Shown here: positions 1 through 9,404 of the stretch, piece by piece
How the letters are laid out: each line of letters starts with the position of its first letter
Numbering within the stretch: the stretch's first letter is position 1
NCBI GenBank assembly: GCA_023391015.1
Contig: JAEWBT010000017.1
Location: forward strand, 1-64,000
Reading direction: 5' to 3'
Length of the DNA stretch: 64,000 nucleotides
Source: Bacteroidota bacterium
Lineage (GTDB): Bacteria; Bacteroidota; Bacteroidia; Chitinophagales; Chitinophagaceae
The notes under the pieces: generated by a model
The model's database searches: none
Told to the model about the DNA's origin: nothing
What the model saw: the letters and a program-made list of their open reading frames with translations, nothing else
Translations under genes and position numbers: made by a program

Positions 1-2678
1 ACAAAAATGGTATCGGGCAGATCAATGGAAACGTTCTGAACAGCAACCGATGCCCAGGCGCTGTCGCGACAGCCATAGCGGTTGAAGCCCACCACACCAT
101 AGCGGGTCGATTGCTGCGGCCGCGCCCGGGCCACCATCCCCGCCGTATCGGTGAGGGTGGCGGCGGGTAGCCAGCGCACAGCGGTGATGCCGACCCCCGA
201 GGCCCGAAGCGGTACTAAGCCGCCAGGGCAAATGGTCGTGTCGGCAGGGGCTACGGTGATGGCATCTATCGCGCTTGTGGACAAGTAAAAAGAATCCTTT
301 GCACTACAGCCTGCAAGCGGTGTGGAAACGGTCAGTCTTACATGGCCGCTGGTATTTCCTGCCGTTAGCAACGGGTTGGGCACTGTTGATGCGGAAAAAT
401 GGTTGTTACCGGCTGCGCTCCATTGATAGCGGTAATCGTTCCAGGTTGGCATAACGTCTGACAGGAGCCGCAGAGTGTCGCCGGCACAAAGCATCGTGTC
501 TTTTTGATAGAGACTCAGAACCGGGTTGGGTTCGGCGCTGATGCGACGCGTAATCACTGTATCGGGGCAACCGGGGAAAGTGCCGCGAAGGGTATAAGTT
601 ACCGTTCCGGGCACGGTTGAGGTAATAACAGGGTCAACGACCGTGTCGTTGGAAAGCGCGGTGGCGGGCGTCCAGCGCCAAGAGCGGCGTGGGTCGGCGA
701 TAGCCTCAACGGCAACACTGTTACCCAGGCAAACGGCCGTATCGGGGGTGCGCATCTCTACGCCGCCGATAACGTCTATGTTTACCGTATCCCGGCGCAC
801 ACACACGCTTCCGGCATTATCCTGATGGGTCAGCGTTACTACATAACGAACGGCTGAATCCGGACGCGCCAGGGGCGCTGCGCTTGCCGGGTTGGAAAGA
901 CCGGCTGCCGGGCTCCATTGCACATTTTGCGTTATACCGGCGGGTGGCGCTTGCAGTTGTAAATTCAAGGTTTCTGAAGTGCCCCCACATAAAGTAAAAT
1001 CTGCCAACGGTGTAAAAGCTGGTGCAGGCACCACCCGAATCGTAACGGTATCAACCGATTTACAACCGGACGGATTGTTAGCCGAAACAACATAGGAAGT
1101 AGTAACCAAGGGCCTGGCAACCGGCTCTTTACAAGAAACGCAGGAAAGCGAAGAAAGGGGCGCGCCGCCCGGCAACACGCTCCAGGTGAAAGCGTCGCCG
1201 CCCACCGCCTTAAGCTTTACCGAATCGCCTGCGCAGATAGTGGTATCCTTCAGGATGAAGGTAGCGGGCGCGATGTAAAGCGGCAAGGCGTAAGAGAAAA
1301 AATGGCGTGTAGTCGGCTCATAATTTGGAAACGCATTTCGGGGCCGGCAGCTATCGGCGACCATGAGGACGAGTTGGCGTAAACCCGTGTCCGTCGGGCC
1401 GGGCGTCCAAGAGAAAGAACCGCGAACTGAGTCTATGTTTTGAAAGCTGTAATTGAAAGCAGCCCCCGGCGTGGCGAAAAAGCTGTTGTCGCTTAAAGTC
1501 AGGTTCAACGGGTAGCCTGCGGGGCTGGTGGCATCCACGGCAAAAGAAAGCGGCTTACCGGCGCAGCCGATTACTCGCCCGTTCTGGTGGTAAGTGGCGC
1601 CACTAACGGTTTGCGGTTTGATTTGGATCGTCGGAGATAAAAATATCTCGGTATAAAGATTGTGAAGACTTCTTTCCCGTCTGGTCATCCCGACTAAAAC
1701 GCCGTTGCGGTATTCTTTAATAACAATATTAAGATAATCATTTCTCCCGGCCTTCGTGTAAACGGTGCTTTCAATCGCGCCTGTGGTTGGGTCAAAGGAA
1801 AAGTAAGGGCTACCGGTATAAGTGTTGGTAAAACGCGTGGAAATTATGGGACTGTCGCCAATGTTGTAAGGCCGGGTTTGCAAATTAAAATAAGAGGGGT
1901 CGCTAAAAGGAGCGTCCTGTGCCTTGCAGGAATCATTGGGCAGGGGAGTACGCGGTTGTGCAATCTCAAACACCAGGGAGTCGTTCTCGGGGTCTATGGC
2001 GCCCAGGGCCATAGCGTAATGCGGCATGCCTGCCGCCCATGGTAATGTCTGGCTACCTTCTCCTATACCCGGTTTTACGGTTAAGAATACAGACGAATTT
2101 CCTACCGGCGCAGCAGACGTCCCTTTTTGGAACACATAAGCTTCTATACAGGAATAATCATAGCCGTATGCAATATTTGTTTTGTATACCCCTGTCTGAG
2201 GCCATTGTGGCGGATTTCTTTTTTCATAAACCGTGCTAAAGCGCCAGTCGTTGCAACCAGCGGGCAGAGTTACATAGGCGCGATACCAGACTTCATAGGT
2301 CGGTCTTGCGTTAGGGAGGAAGGGAGAACAGCCTTCTTGTTTTACCACGGCGTTGTTGGTATCGGTGCCACCGGCATACAGCGGTAATTGGCCGTTTATA
2401 TAGTCCAGTTGAAAGGAAACGCTGTTTCCGGTACATAGGTTGGTGTAACAGGCTTTTCTGGTTAAGGGCGTAGAAGAAGGGCTAAAGTGCCCTTGAAAGG
2501 CTTTTAGGATAACCTCGTATTGAGTGCCACCCAACCAACGGTACATAAGCTCTGCGTGTTCAATGAGACTGTTGTTAAATGTTGGCTGCGCTCGGGAGGG
2601 AGCCGGGGCGAACGCGAATATCCAAAAAAGCACGCTCCAACCGGCCCTTCTCCGAAGCAGCCTGAAAAGAATAGACAT
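1..2678 (-). CDS. PKD/Ig-like repeat surface protein, partial (C-terminus outside window)
   Basis: The frame stays open from the ATG at 2676-2678 to the window edge (892 codons). An N-terminal hydrophobic stretch with Arg residues in front, ending in PSRAQ, looks like a signal peptide. Residues about 30-470 are a beta-rich region with paired Cys. After that come at least four repeats of about 85-100 residues opening with DTTICAGDSV, DTAVCLGNSV, DTMLCAGDTL and DTTICPGG. These are the Cys-containing PKD/Ig-like modules typical of gliding-motility-associated (CHU_C) proteins of Bacteroidota. Such proteins usually end in a T9SS sorting domain, which would lie outside the window (inference). It is 18 bp downstream of the next gene on the same strand, so probably co-transcribed. 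Likely secreted or surface adhesin; substrate unknown. Confidence 0.8.
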   Translation of the reverse strand, partial: MSILFRLLRRRAGWSVLFWIFAFAPAPSRAQPTFNNSLIEHAELMYRWLGGTQYEVILKAFQGHFSPSSTPLTRKACYTNLCTGNSVSFQLDYINGQLPLYAGGTDTNNAVVKQEGCSPFLPNARPTYEVWYRAYVTLPAGCNDWRFSTVYEKRNPPQWPQTGVYKTNIAYGYDYSCIEAYVFQKGTSAAPVGNSSVFLTVKPGIGEGSQTLPWAAGMPHYAMALGAIDPENDSLVFEIAQPRTPLPNDSCKAQDAPFSDPSYFNLQTRPYNIGDSPIISTRFTNTYTGSPYFSFDPTTGAIESTVYTKAGRNDYLNIVIKEYRNGVLVGMTRRERSLHNLYTEIFLSPTIQIKPQTVSGATYHQNGRVIGCAGKPLSFAVDATSPAGYPLNLTLSDNSFFATPGAAFNYSFQNIDSVRGSFSWTPGPTDTGLRQLVLMVADSCRPRNAFPNYEPTTRHFFSYALPLYIAPATFILKDTTICAGDSVKLKAVGGDAFTWSVLPGGAPLSSLSCVSCKEPVARPLVTTSYVVSANNPSGCKSVDTVTIRVVPAPAFTPLADFTLCGGTSETLNLQLQAPPAGITQNVQWSPAAGLSNPASAAPLARPDSAVRYVVTLTHQDNAGSVCVRRDTVNIDVIGGVEMRTPDTAVCLGNSVAVEAIADPRRSWRWTPATALSNDTVVDPVITSTVPGTVTYTLRGTFPGCPDTVITRRISAEPNPVLSLYQKDTMLCAGDTLRLLSDVMPTWNDYRYQWSAAGNNHFSASTVPNPLLTAGNTSGHVRLTVSTPLAGCSAKDSFYLSTSAIDAITVAPADTTICPGGLVPLRASGVGITAVRWLPAATLTDTAGMVARARPQQSTRYGVVGFNRYGCRDSAWASVAVQNVSIDLPDTIF

Positions 2679-2696
2679 AGGGTTGAGGTTTAAACG

Positions 2697-4520
2697 CTAC
2701 TTGATGAGCTTGATAGAAACCGAGGAGCCGTCTTTTTTGTAAAACCGGACGATATAAAGTCCCGGCTGCAAAGCAGGTAACAAAATGCTTCGGCGCTCTG
2801 TTGCCTCTGAATAAATCAACCTGCCGGACAGGTCTATAAGCTGCAAACGAACGTATTCTTCATTCGGAATAAGAATGCTGTTTTCGGAAGCGCTGTAAGC
2901 AGGCACATCCGTTTGAGCGACATCGCTTTGCAGAGGGGTAGTCTTCAGCGTATTACGGTGAGCAGGTCGGAGCGGGCAAACCCCAAAACCGTAAAGTTTG
3001 GGATTAAGCACAGGCACATTGTCTACCCATGACCCATAATTAATAGCTTCAAAACCTTGAGGGCCGTCCATGTATACCTTCTTTCCATCAGTGTTATAAA
3101 CCAGGCCTATGCGCTGATCACAACCGTGGTTAAAATTTGGATTTACAACGTTCAGTCCATAAGGGTAAGTAAGCGGAATGTAGTCTTCCGGCTGCCCATG
3201 TATGGTCAGGTAGTACCCACTGGCCGGGTCAAATTGATGCTTGTTGGTTTCGTCAAACACTCTTTTAATGCCCCCGACACTATTCAGGACCATTGGCATA
3301 GGCCCGGAAATGTCCACCTGACTTAAAGCCTGATACCCTTTGATGGAATCGTCCGAATCATAATAATTCATCACAAGGTTGCTCCGGCCTTTCTCTGAAA
3401 GGGAAAGTGACCATAAGTGGTTGTAAGTATTACCGCAAAAAAACAAAGGCTTTCCTAGCGACTTTAATAATCCACCATCATCATATAAGTTTATGATGCT
3501 GATTCCGTCTCTGTTTTTGCTCCCACTTGGAAGCAGAGGCGTGAAAAAGCCTGTGTTCTTCTCTGTGAAAGCCAGTGTATAACCATAATCGGTGCCTATT
3601 ATCTGTGGGTTAATAACTCTGTTTGGCCTGAAGCCCAATCCAGGATAAGGAGTTACCGTTGCTTGCGCCCTGTACTCAGTACAACTATTACCCAATGTAC
3701 TTGTACCGTCGCTATTAAGCATAATAGTAAAAGCGCGGCTCCCGGCATCGGTGGGTAGGATATTTGACCGTTCGTGGTGCTTCGTGCCTGCTATAACGAT
3801 CTTTTTTTCTAAAGGTGAATTTGGTTCCGCAAAGAATATGTCTGATGGTATCATCCACACCCAAAGGCCATCATAAACATCCCCCGGATAATAATAATTC
3901 CAAAGAGGGGCACCTCCGGCATCAAGCGCAAAAACGGCCAGGTCAATATCATTGGGAGTGGTGGGAACTTGGCTGGCTATACCCGTAGCGATATAAAACT
4001 CTTCATTCGCCGGATCATGGTTAGAAGTTACAACTGCTTTAAAATGATAATCATTTTTGTAAGCAGGGTTTAATATCGGAACTGGGGAAGGGTAGCTGAA
4101 ATACTTAGACCACTGCACATTCATGCTCTGGTCAATCTTAAACACGGTGATCTCATCGCTTGCTGGAACAGGAATAACTAATTCCGTGTAGGCTACAATC
4201 AACAACCCATCATCCTGTGTTTTGATGATTTTGACATCGTTTGCCCTCAAGCCTAAGCCATAAAGGGCACCCAGATTTCCGGAAACCACATCATGGACAC
4301 CCACAAAAACTTCCCCTACACCTGTGCTCAAACTAGTACGGTGGAGCCCAACCGTATAGATTCTACCGTCCAGTTCAACAACGCTTTTTCCGGAAAACTG
4401 CTCACCAAAAGCAGGGGAGGCACTGGTCCAAGGATAATACTGACCATCAAACCGATAAAGCGGCTGCGCCATTGCATTAGCGGCAATAAGCATTGCTAAA
4501 ATCAAAAGAAGCCTTTTCAT
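2697..4520 (-). CDS. T9SS type A sorting domain-containing secreted protein
   Basis: 607 residues. The start MKRLLLILAMLIAANAMAQ is a clear signal peptide. The last ~75 residues have the Por secretion tail pattern: a beta-strand with VRLQLIDLSGRLIYSE, then LQPGLYIVRFYKKDGS and the terminal KLIK. This routes proteins through the type IX system to the cell surface or medium. The middle, about residues 25-520, is rich in W, Y, G and D and reads like a beta-propeller or kelch-like fold, but I cannot assign a domain. It lies 18 bp upstream of the large PKD-repeat gene on the same strand, so the two probably form one operon of exported proteins. Function unknown. Confidence 0.85.
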   Translation of the reverse strand: MKRLLLILAMLIAANAMAQPLYRFDGQYYPWTSASPAFGEQFSGKSVVELDGRIYTVGLHRTSLSTGVGEVFVGVHDVVSGNLGALYGLGLRANDVKIIKTQDDGLLIVAYTELVIPVPASDEITVFKIDQSMNVQWSKYFSYPSPVPILNPAYKNDYHFKAVVTSNHDPANEEFYIATGIASQVPTTPNDIDLAVFALDAGGAPLWNYYYPGDVYDGLWVWMIPSDIFFAEPNSPLEKKIVIAGTKHHERSNILPTDAGSRAFTIMLNSDGTSTLGNSCTEYRAQATVTPYPGLGFRPNRVINPQIIGTDYGYTLAFTEKNTGFFTPLLPSGSKNRDGISIINLYDDGGLLKSLGKPLFFCGNTYNHLWSLSLSEKGRSNLVMNYYDSDDSIKGYQALSQVDISGPMPMVLNSVGGIKRVFDETNKHQFDPASGYYLTIHGQPEDYIPLTYPYGLNVVNPNFNHGCDQRIGLVYNTDGKKVYMDGPQGFEAINYGSWVDNVPVLNPKLYGFGVCPLRPAHRNTLKTTPLQSDVAQTDVPAYSASENSILIPNEEYVRLQLIDLSGRLIYSEATERRSILLPALQPGLYIVRFYKKDGSSVSIKLIK

Positions 4521-4705
4521 AAAGAATGCATTGGATGGGTTAAGAAAAAAATAAAGTTAAGCAATTCTTTTGCTAATCCAAATCTTACTATTAAAAACCA
4601 GTTCCATTACTGGCCGTAAAGTCTTCGGCATTAAATAGTCTAGCACAAAGCCTCAATGTAGTTTAAGAACCCAATAAGATATTTCCGGAAATTCTCACAA
4701 TTCTT

Positions 4706-5118
4706 CTACCGCAGCGTCTCCTTCAACCAATCAAAAAACGTGCGTTGCCAGGCCAAGGAGTTTTGGGTCTTCAACACCCAGTGGTTTTCATCTGGGAAAT
4801 ACAACAGTTTGGATTTAATGCCCCGCAGCTGCGCGGGCTGAAACGCCTGCTGCCCTTGTTCAATCGGTACCCGGAAATCCTCGCCGCCCTGAATAATCAA
4901 AATCGGCGTGTTCCATTTGCCCACAAAATCGCTCGGCGAAAACTGATTGTAGGTTTTGGCGTTTTTCTTATCCCAATACGGCCCGCCAAGGTCCCAATCG
5001 GCAAACCAAAGTTCTACCAGCTGCGCAGGTCAAACAGCCCGTCGTGGGCAATAAAAGATTTGAACTGGCCCACGAGACCGGCCACGTCATAATCCCTGGC
5101 TGTGTAGAGCGTTGTCAA
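4706..5118 (-). pseudogene. S9 prolyl oligopeptidase-family C-terminal remnant
   Basis: Two frames together encode the end of an S9 (acylaminoacyl/dipeptidyl peptidase-like) protein. Upstream is a frame reading ...FIAHDGLFDLRSW, which hits a stop near 5023. Downstream, in another frame, come VELWFADWDLGGPYW and TPILIIQGGEDFRVP, with the catalytic Asp region, and then DENHWVLK, with the catalytic His. In family members LRSMYGTTEELWF normally joins these parts, so a few codons have been lost with a frameshift around 5015-5025. The N-terminal propeller and the nucleophile Ser region are absent. The rest reads as a dead remnant of about 130 residues. The family assignment is firm from motifs. A sequencing error could explain the frameshift but not the missing N-terminus. 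Confidence 0.75.
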
Positions 5119-5126
5119 TTCTTTTC

Positions 5127-5168
5127 AAAAAGACCCGTTCTGTTTCAAAAGAACGGATGGGGCTTTTT
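5127..5168. terminator. terminator-like hairpin
   Basis: CCGTTCT and AGAACGG form a perfect stem, extended by AAAAAG on the left and CTTTTT on the right. It lies just upstream of the peptidase remnant, so it may be the terminator of a lost + strand gene or a leftover of the deletion. Confidence 0.4.
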
Positions 5169-5357
5169 TGGAGTGGGAAGCCACAGAACTGGATAAGGGC
5201 ATTTCCGGAAAATCGACCGTTATTTTAACTATAAATCTTTTGTCTCTTTAGGTCGTGTCCGCATTTGGCGGGTTGGGCTTTCGCTGTGCCCCCAACGCAG
5301 TTGGTGGGGCGCTTGTCACCCTGCGCTTGCCGAAGAAGCCGCTATTCCTCATGCGGA

Positions 5358-5400
5358 GGCCTGCACCCGTCGGGTTTCCAAAACCCGACAGGTGTAGGCC
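5358..5400. repeat. imperfect inverted repeat (REP-like hairpin)
   Basis: Two 20-nt arms, starting GGCCTGCACC and GGCCTACACC when read in the same sense, face each other across about 3 nt with two mismatches. A second small hairpin, CGTAAGC-TGT-GCTTACG, lies at 5455-5471. The gene-free stretch 5119-5597 otherwise holds only two TTTCCGGAAA motifs and no convincing frame. Confidence 0.6.
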
Positions 5401-5581
5401 ATTCCGGAAAATGCATGCTTCCTTTCTACCACCAACCAACTTTTCTCCGTTCGGCGTAAGCTGTGCTTACGTCGCATTATAACGCAGGCTGCGCCTGCAC
5501 TAAAAAGAGCGAATTTTCCGGAAAATTGCCCTTGCATTCCGGCTCCTCCAAACAACCTTTCGCCCCTCCCATGCGTTACTG

Positions 5582-5589
5582 TATTTTTG
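5582..5589 (+). promoter_or_regulatory. Bacteroidota-type -7 promoter element TATTTTTG
   Basis: It matches TAnnTTTG, the -7 element of the Bacteroidota housekeeping sigma factor, followed by C as in other promoters of this window. It ends 8 bp before the ATG at 5598, so transcripts would have a very short leader. This supports 5598 over upstream ATGs. The -33 TTG is not clear. Confidence 0.4.
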
Positions 5590-5597
5590 CGTCCGCG

Positions 5598-6962
5598 ATG
5601 CTGTATGCGATAGTAGATATTGAAACGACGGGAAGCCATGCATCGGCCGCAGGCATCACCGATATTGCCATTGTCATCCACGACGGCGTGCAGGTGCTGG
5701 ATACCTACCACACGCTCGTCAACCCCGGATATCCCATCCCGCGATTTATTCAGGGCCTCACCGGCATTACCGATAAGATGGTGGCCCATGCCCCGGCTTT
5801 CGACGAAATTGCCGAAACCGTTGCCGGAATGCTGCGCGGCAAAATCTTCGTCGCCCACAACGTCAATTTCGATTACTCGTTCGTAAAACATTGCCTGGAC
5901 GCCGCCGGTCACCGCTTTGAAGCCCGCAAGCTGTGCACCATCCGCTACGCCCGGAAAGTAATTCCCGGACTGCGCCGCTATGGTCTCGCGTCTATTTGTC
6001 CGGAGCTGGGCATCGAACACAACGACCGCCACCGCGCGCTTGGCGACGCTGAAGCCACCGCCCGATTGTTTGCGCACCTGGTTGCCAATGACCACGCGGA
6101 CGAATTGAAAGCGCTCCTTAAAGGGCGTAACCGCGAACAGTATTTACCGCCCCACGTGCCAGTGGAAGAGCTGGACGGCCTGCCACCTTCGCCGGGGGTG
6201 TATTATTTCTACAACGCTGCCGGAAAACCGGTATATGTCGGCAAGGCCATCAACCTGAAAAAGCGCGTCCGCAGCCATTTTTCCAACAACAAAACCTCGC
6301 GGCAAAAAGCCGATTTTCTGCGCGAGATCCACCGCATTTCCTACACGCCGGTAGCCACCGACCTGATGGCCCACATCCTGGAAAGCGTGGAAATCCGGCG
6401 GCTGTGGCCGTCGCACAACCGCAGTCAGCGGGGCTATCACCCCCGGTTTGGGCTGTTTTCCTACGAAGACCGAAATGGATACCTCCGCCTTGCGGTGGAA
6501 AAACACCGGATGGTAGCGCCCACGCTTTATTCCTTTAACACCCTCAATGAAGGGTACCGGCGACTGCGCGCACTGGCAGAAGATTTTTCGCTTTGTCCAC
6601 GCTTATGTGGACTGGCTCCAGAAGCCGATTGCACAGGTGGATTGCCTGCTGCCGGTTGCGAAGGCTTTTGTGCCGAAGAGCCTACTTTTTATAACGCGCG
6701 GGTCGTAGAAGCGATGCAGGCCTTGCAGGGACAACTGCCTACGTTTGCCCTTTTAGACGCCGGCAGGGAGACGGGCGAGCGCAGCTGCATTTTGGTTCAG
6801 AAAGGAAACCTGTGTGCGATGGGTTATGTGCCGGAAACGATGGAAGCGCAATCCTGCGAGCAACTCCGCGAGCTCCTGGATCCGCTGCCCGACAACGACT
6901 ACATCCGCACCCTGGTCTATCGCCACGCCGCCGATTTTCCGGAAAAAGTAGTGTTGTTATGA
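5598..6962 (+). CDS. DEDDh 3'-5' exonuclease fused to a UvrC-type GIY-YIG nuclease domain
   Basis: About 454 residues from MLYAIVDIETTG. Residues 1-165 are a DnaQ/epsilon-like exonuclease: the DIETTG motif carries the first Asp/Glu pair, VAHNVNFDYSF the second, and HRALGDAEAT the His and Asp of the DEDDh type. Residues about 190-280 are a GIY-YIG endonuclease domain like the N-terminus of UvrC and Cho: GVYYFYNAAGKPVYVGKAINLKKR, then the catalytic Glu in HILESVEI. The C-terminal ~170 residues contain a Cys cluster (CPRLCGL...CTGG...CEGFC) but no UvrC C-terminal nuclease. This architecture is known in Bacteroidota and Actinobacteria and is presumed to act in DNA repair. Upstream in-frame ATGs (5571, 5463) are rejected because of the promoter position and because DnaQ domains begin at this Met. 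Confidence 0.85.
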   Translation: MLYAIVDIETTGSHASAAGITDIAIVIHDGVQVLDTYHTLVNPGYPIPRFIQGLTGITDKMVAHAPAFDEIAETVAGMLRGKIFVAHNVNFDYSFVKHCLDAAGHRFEARKLCTIRYARKVIPGLRRYGLASICPELGIEHNDRHRALGDAEATARLFAHLVANDHADELKALLKGRNREQYLPPHVPVEELDGLPPSPGVYYFYNAAGKPVYVGKAINLKKRVRSHFSNNKTSRQKADFLREIHRISYTPVATDLMAHILESVEIRRLWPSHNRSQRGYHPRFGLFSYEDRNGYLRLAVEKHRMVAPTLYSFNTLNEGYRRLRALAEDFSLCPRLCGLAPEADCTGGLPAAGCEGFCAEEPTFYNARVVEAMQALQGQLPTFALLDAGRETGERSCILVQKGNLCAMGYVPETMEAQSCEQLRELLDPLPDNDYIRTLVYRHAADFPEKVVLL

Positions 6963-7004
6963 CTTGTGGATTCTAAACTGTACTACCCAGGGTGTCTACC
7001 GGAG

Positions 7005-7029
7005 GGTCGCTAACGCGACCTTTTAATTT
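7005..7029 (+). terminator. rho-independent terminator
   Basis: GGTCGC-TAAC-GCGACC is followed by TTTTAATTT, 43 bp after the exonuclease stop codon. A second hairpin, GGTGGC-TCAC-GCCACC, follows at 7054-7069. Nothing else is seen in this 180-bp gap. Confidence 0.5.
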
Positions 7030-7143
7030 GGGGTTCTTTAGCTACAAACGTTGGGTGGCTCACGCCACCTTCCTGACATGCAGTCCGTGGATGATTCCCA
7101 TCCAGGAAGCATGGAGCCATTGCACATTGAAGCCATTTAAACA

Positions 7144-9150
7144 TTACTCACTGTAGCGCCGCACCAGCCACTCCGCCGTTGCGACTGCCAGAATCAGCAC
7201 GAACATCCACTTCCAGTCAATGAGCGGTTTGGGCGTTTCGGAGGTTTCAATCCGGGGTTTGAGGGCGTCGCTTTGTTGCAGAATTTTCAGAAGATCGTCG
7301 GCTTGTTGCCAAGGGCGAACCGTGCCGTTAAAACGTCCCGCGAGCGATTGCAGAAATGGATAATCGGCGCCGGTTTGGAGTAATTCCAACGGCATTTCTG
7401 CTACCACGAACGAACCACCATCGCTGTAGGTTTTTCCATCCGCCGTTGCTTTTCCACTAAAACGGTAGCTACCTGGTAAAATCGCACCCATGTTCAACCG
7501 GTAGCCGCTGCCGACGCGGTCCATTTTGTAATTTCTCGCCCGGCCAGCGCTGTCGGTAATCGTAATGGTCACCTCAGCATCGTTCACGCTTTGATTGCCG
7601 GCGTTTAGGAGGTAGCCGTTCAGCACCACGCCTTCGCCGTCGTTCCACTCCCATTTGGGCATATCCAGCCTGAATTTCCGGTCGCCCATACCCGCCGCCA
7701 GGAAGGCCACTGTCTGCCGGATGCACTCGTCCACAATGCGCTGTTCTTTGCGTTGCCGGTACTCCGAGAGCCGCCAGCGCCAGAGGCCTTCGCCCAGCGT
7801 AACGGCTGCGGCAGGACGTCCGCCCCGAAGCGCCCAGAGGGGCAAAGCCGGTGCCTCACGTTGCCGGAATAAGCTTTGCGCGTCGGGCGCAATCCGGGCG
7901 TTATTTCCGGAAATTGACAGGGGTGGCAGGCGATCTACCAGTGCTTCGAGGCCGGGTGGGGGCACGAAAAACGAAAAACCTGCCACCGGTGGCAAGGCAT
8001 AGGAAAATCGCTGGGAAGCCGTGGCGCCGTCAATAGCAACCACCTGCTGTGCGGCGTTGAAAGCGGCCGCCGAAGTCGTTGGTGTGAGAATGTACCAGGT
8101 TGGGATATTACTTGCCGGAATGGTGGCGGTAGGCAGGCCGTGGAGAATCGCCACATCGTATCCGGCGGTATTCACCGTGGGGCCGGTTTGAACGGTGAGG
8201 TCGTAGCTTTCTACCGTGCTCAAGGCCTCGCGCAGGGCTTTCACGTCGGGGTGGGGAACGGCAGCCGCCAACAGCACTTTCTTTTTCTGGTCTACCACTT
8301 CTACATAAAATTTCCGGCTGTTGTTTTGAATGTTGCGCTCGCCGGCCGCTGCGGGCAGATTCAGGGTGTAGCTGTAAACGCCCGCCCGCGGTGCTGAAAG
8401 CGTGAACGACGCCGCGCGGTCGAAGCGGTCGCCAGAAACGGTAAACGAGAAAGCGCCCCCATTGCCCCCGCCGCCGGTAAGCGAAGCGGTTGTGGAAAGG
8501 CCGGCTAAACCCGTAGCCAACACATCGGCGCGCACCTCAAAAGTGCTGCCTTTGGCCACGGTGCGCGGCGCGTAGATGCGACCGATGCGCAGGTCTTTTT
8601 CCAGCGCCGTGTCGCCAACCGAAAGGATATGAACCGGCGCGGTAACCGGCAAAGACGTATAAATGGGGTTGCTGCCTGCGTTGTAGCGGCCGTCGGTGGT
8701 AAGGATAATCGCGGCGGGTTGGCGTTTGCCGGAGCGCGAAACGGCGGCTTCCAGCGCTTCGGAGATGTTGGTGAAAGGGTCGGCGTAGCGGAAGAGAGAG
8801 TCTTGCCGGATGCGGCTGCCGAAGGCGAGGTTCAGCACGCGTACATCCTTTCCCAAAGTGCTGCTCAGACTTTCTATCTTTTTCCGGAAAAGCGCTGTGT
8901 CGCTTTCCAGTGCGGCGCTGATAGAACGGGAATCATCTTCCAAAATCACTACGGTTTGTTGGCGTGTTTCGGACTGCCGCAAGGGCAGGGTAGGCGAAAG
9001 CAGCAAAAGCCATACGAGAAGCCAAAGGAGGCTGCGCAAAGCGGCGGTGAGCCACGGTCGCGGCAATCCTTTTCGGGTATCGGAGCGGAAGACCAGCCAC
9101 CCGGCGAAAAGGGCGCTTCCAAAAGCAAGAATCCACAGCAAGACGGACAT
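7144..9150 (-). CDS. von Willebrand-like membrane protein (BatA/DUF-type), conserved in Bacteroidota
   Basis: 668 residues. Two transmembrane helices lie at the N-terminus (residues ~2-20 and ~36-55), followed by a large soluble part and a final helix (WMFVLILAVATAEWLV) just before the C-terminal RRYSE. Residues ~65-230 have a VWA-like start, TVVILEDDSRSISAAL (a D-x-S-x-S-like metal site), then AAIILTTDGRYNAGSNP. The rest resembles Ig-like and class I amidotransferase-like segments seen in the large membrane proteins of Bacteroidota that usually accompany BatA, DUF58 and DUF4175 genes. The exact role is unknown; cell-envelope function is likely. It is transcribed alone, with a heptamer repeat tract 27 bp upstream of its ATG. 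Confidence 0.75.
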   Translation of the reverse strand: MSVLLWILAFGSALFAGWLVFRSDTRKGLPRPWLTAALRSLLWLLVWLLLLSPTLPLRQSETRQQTVVILEDDSRSISAALESDTALFRKKIESLSSTLGKDVRVLNLAFGSRIRQDSLFRYADPFTNISEALEAAVSRSGKRQPAAIILTTDGRYNAGSNPIYTSLPVTAPVHILSVGDTALEKDLRIGRIYAPRTVAKGSTFEVRADVLATGLAGLSTTASLTGGGGNGGAFSFTVSGDRFDRAASFTLSAPRAGVYSYTLNLPAAAGERNIQNNSRKFYVEVVDQKKKVLLAAAVPHPDVKALREALSTVESYDLTVQTGPTVNTAGYDVAILHGLPTATIPASNIPTWYILTPTTSAAAFNAAQQVVAIDGATASQRFSYALPPVAGFSFFVPPPGLEALVDRLPPLSISGNNARIAPDAQSLFRQREAPALPLWALRGGRPAAAVTLGEGLWRWRLSEYRQRKEQRIVDECIRQTVAFLAAGMGDRKFRLDMPKWEWNDGEGVVLNGYLLNAGNQSVNDAEVTITITDSAGRARNYKMDRVGSGYRLNMGAILPGSYRFSGKATADGKTYSDGGSFVVAEMPLELLQTGADYPFLQSLAGRFNGTVRPWQQADDLLKILQQSDALKPRIETSETPKPLIDWKWMFVLILAVATAEWLVRRYSE

Positions 9151-9177
9151 CAGCCCGAAAGTAAGAACTCTGCCTGA

Positions 9178-9260
9178 GACGATAGACTATAACAAAAGAC
9201 GATAGACAAAAGATGAAAGACAAAAGACGATGGATGAAATATGAAACATGATGGACTCAA
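9178..9260. repeat. heptanucleotide repeat tract upstream of the VWA-like gene
   Basis: Twelve consecutive units read GACGATA, GACTATA, ACAAAA (one base short), GACGATA, GACAAAA, GATGAAA, GACAAAA, GACGATG, GATGAAA, TATGAAA, CATGATG, GACTCAA. Read toward the gene on the minus strand the units are TTTTGTC/TATCGTC-like. The tract begins 27 bp from the start codon. Confidence 0.8.
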
Positions 9261-9404
9261 AATTCGGTCGTGTGTTGGAATGGATGAGGGCAGATCCGTC
9301 CCGCAATCTCCGGCATCTAAAAAGAGCCTTCCCTTCTCCAAACACTGCACTCCAACAGGGATATTTTATGAAAAAGAAGCCTCCTAAAGTGTGGGGAGGG
9401 TAGG

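Noticed and set aside
5248..5482. Short open frames in the gap before the exonuclease gene
   Set aside because: They read through hairpin repeats on both strands and show no protein-like features.
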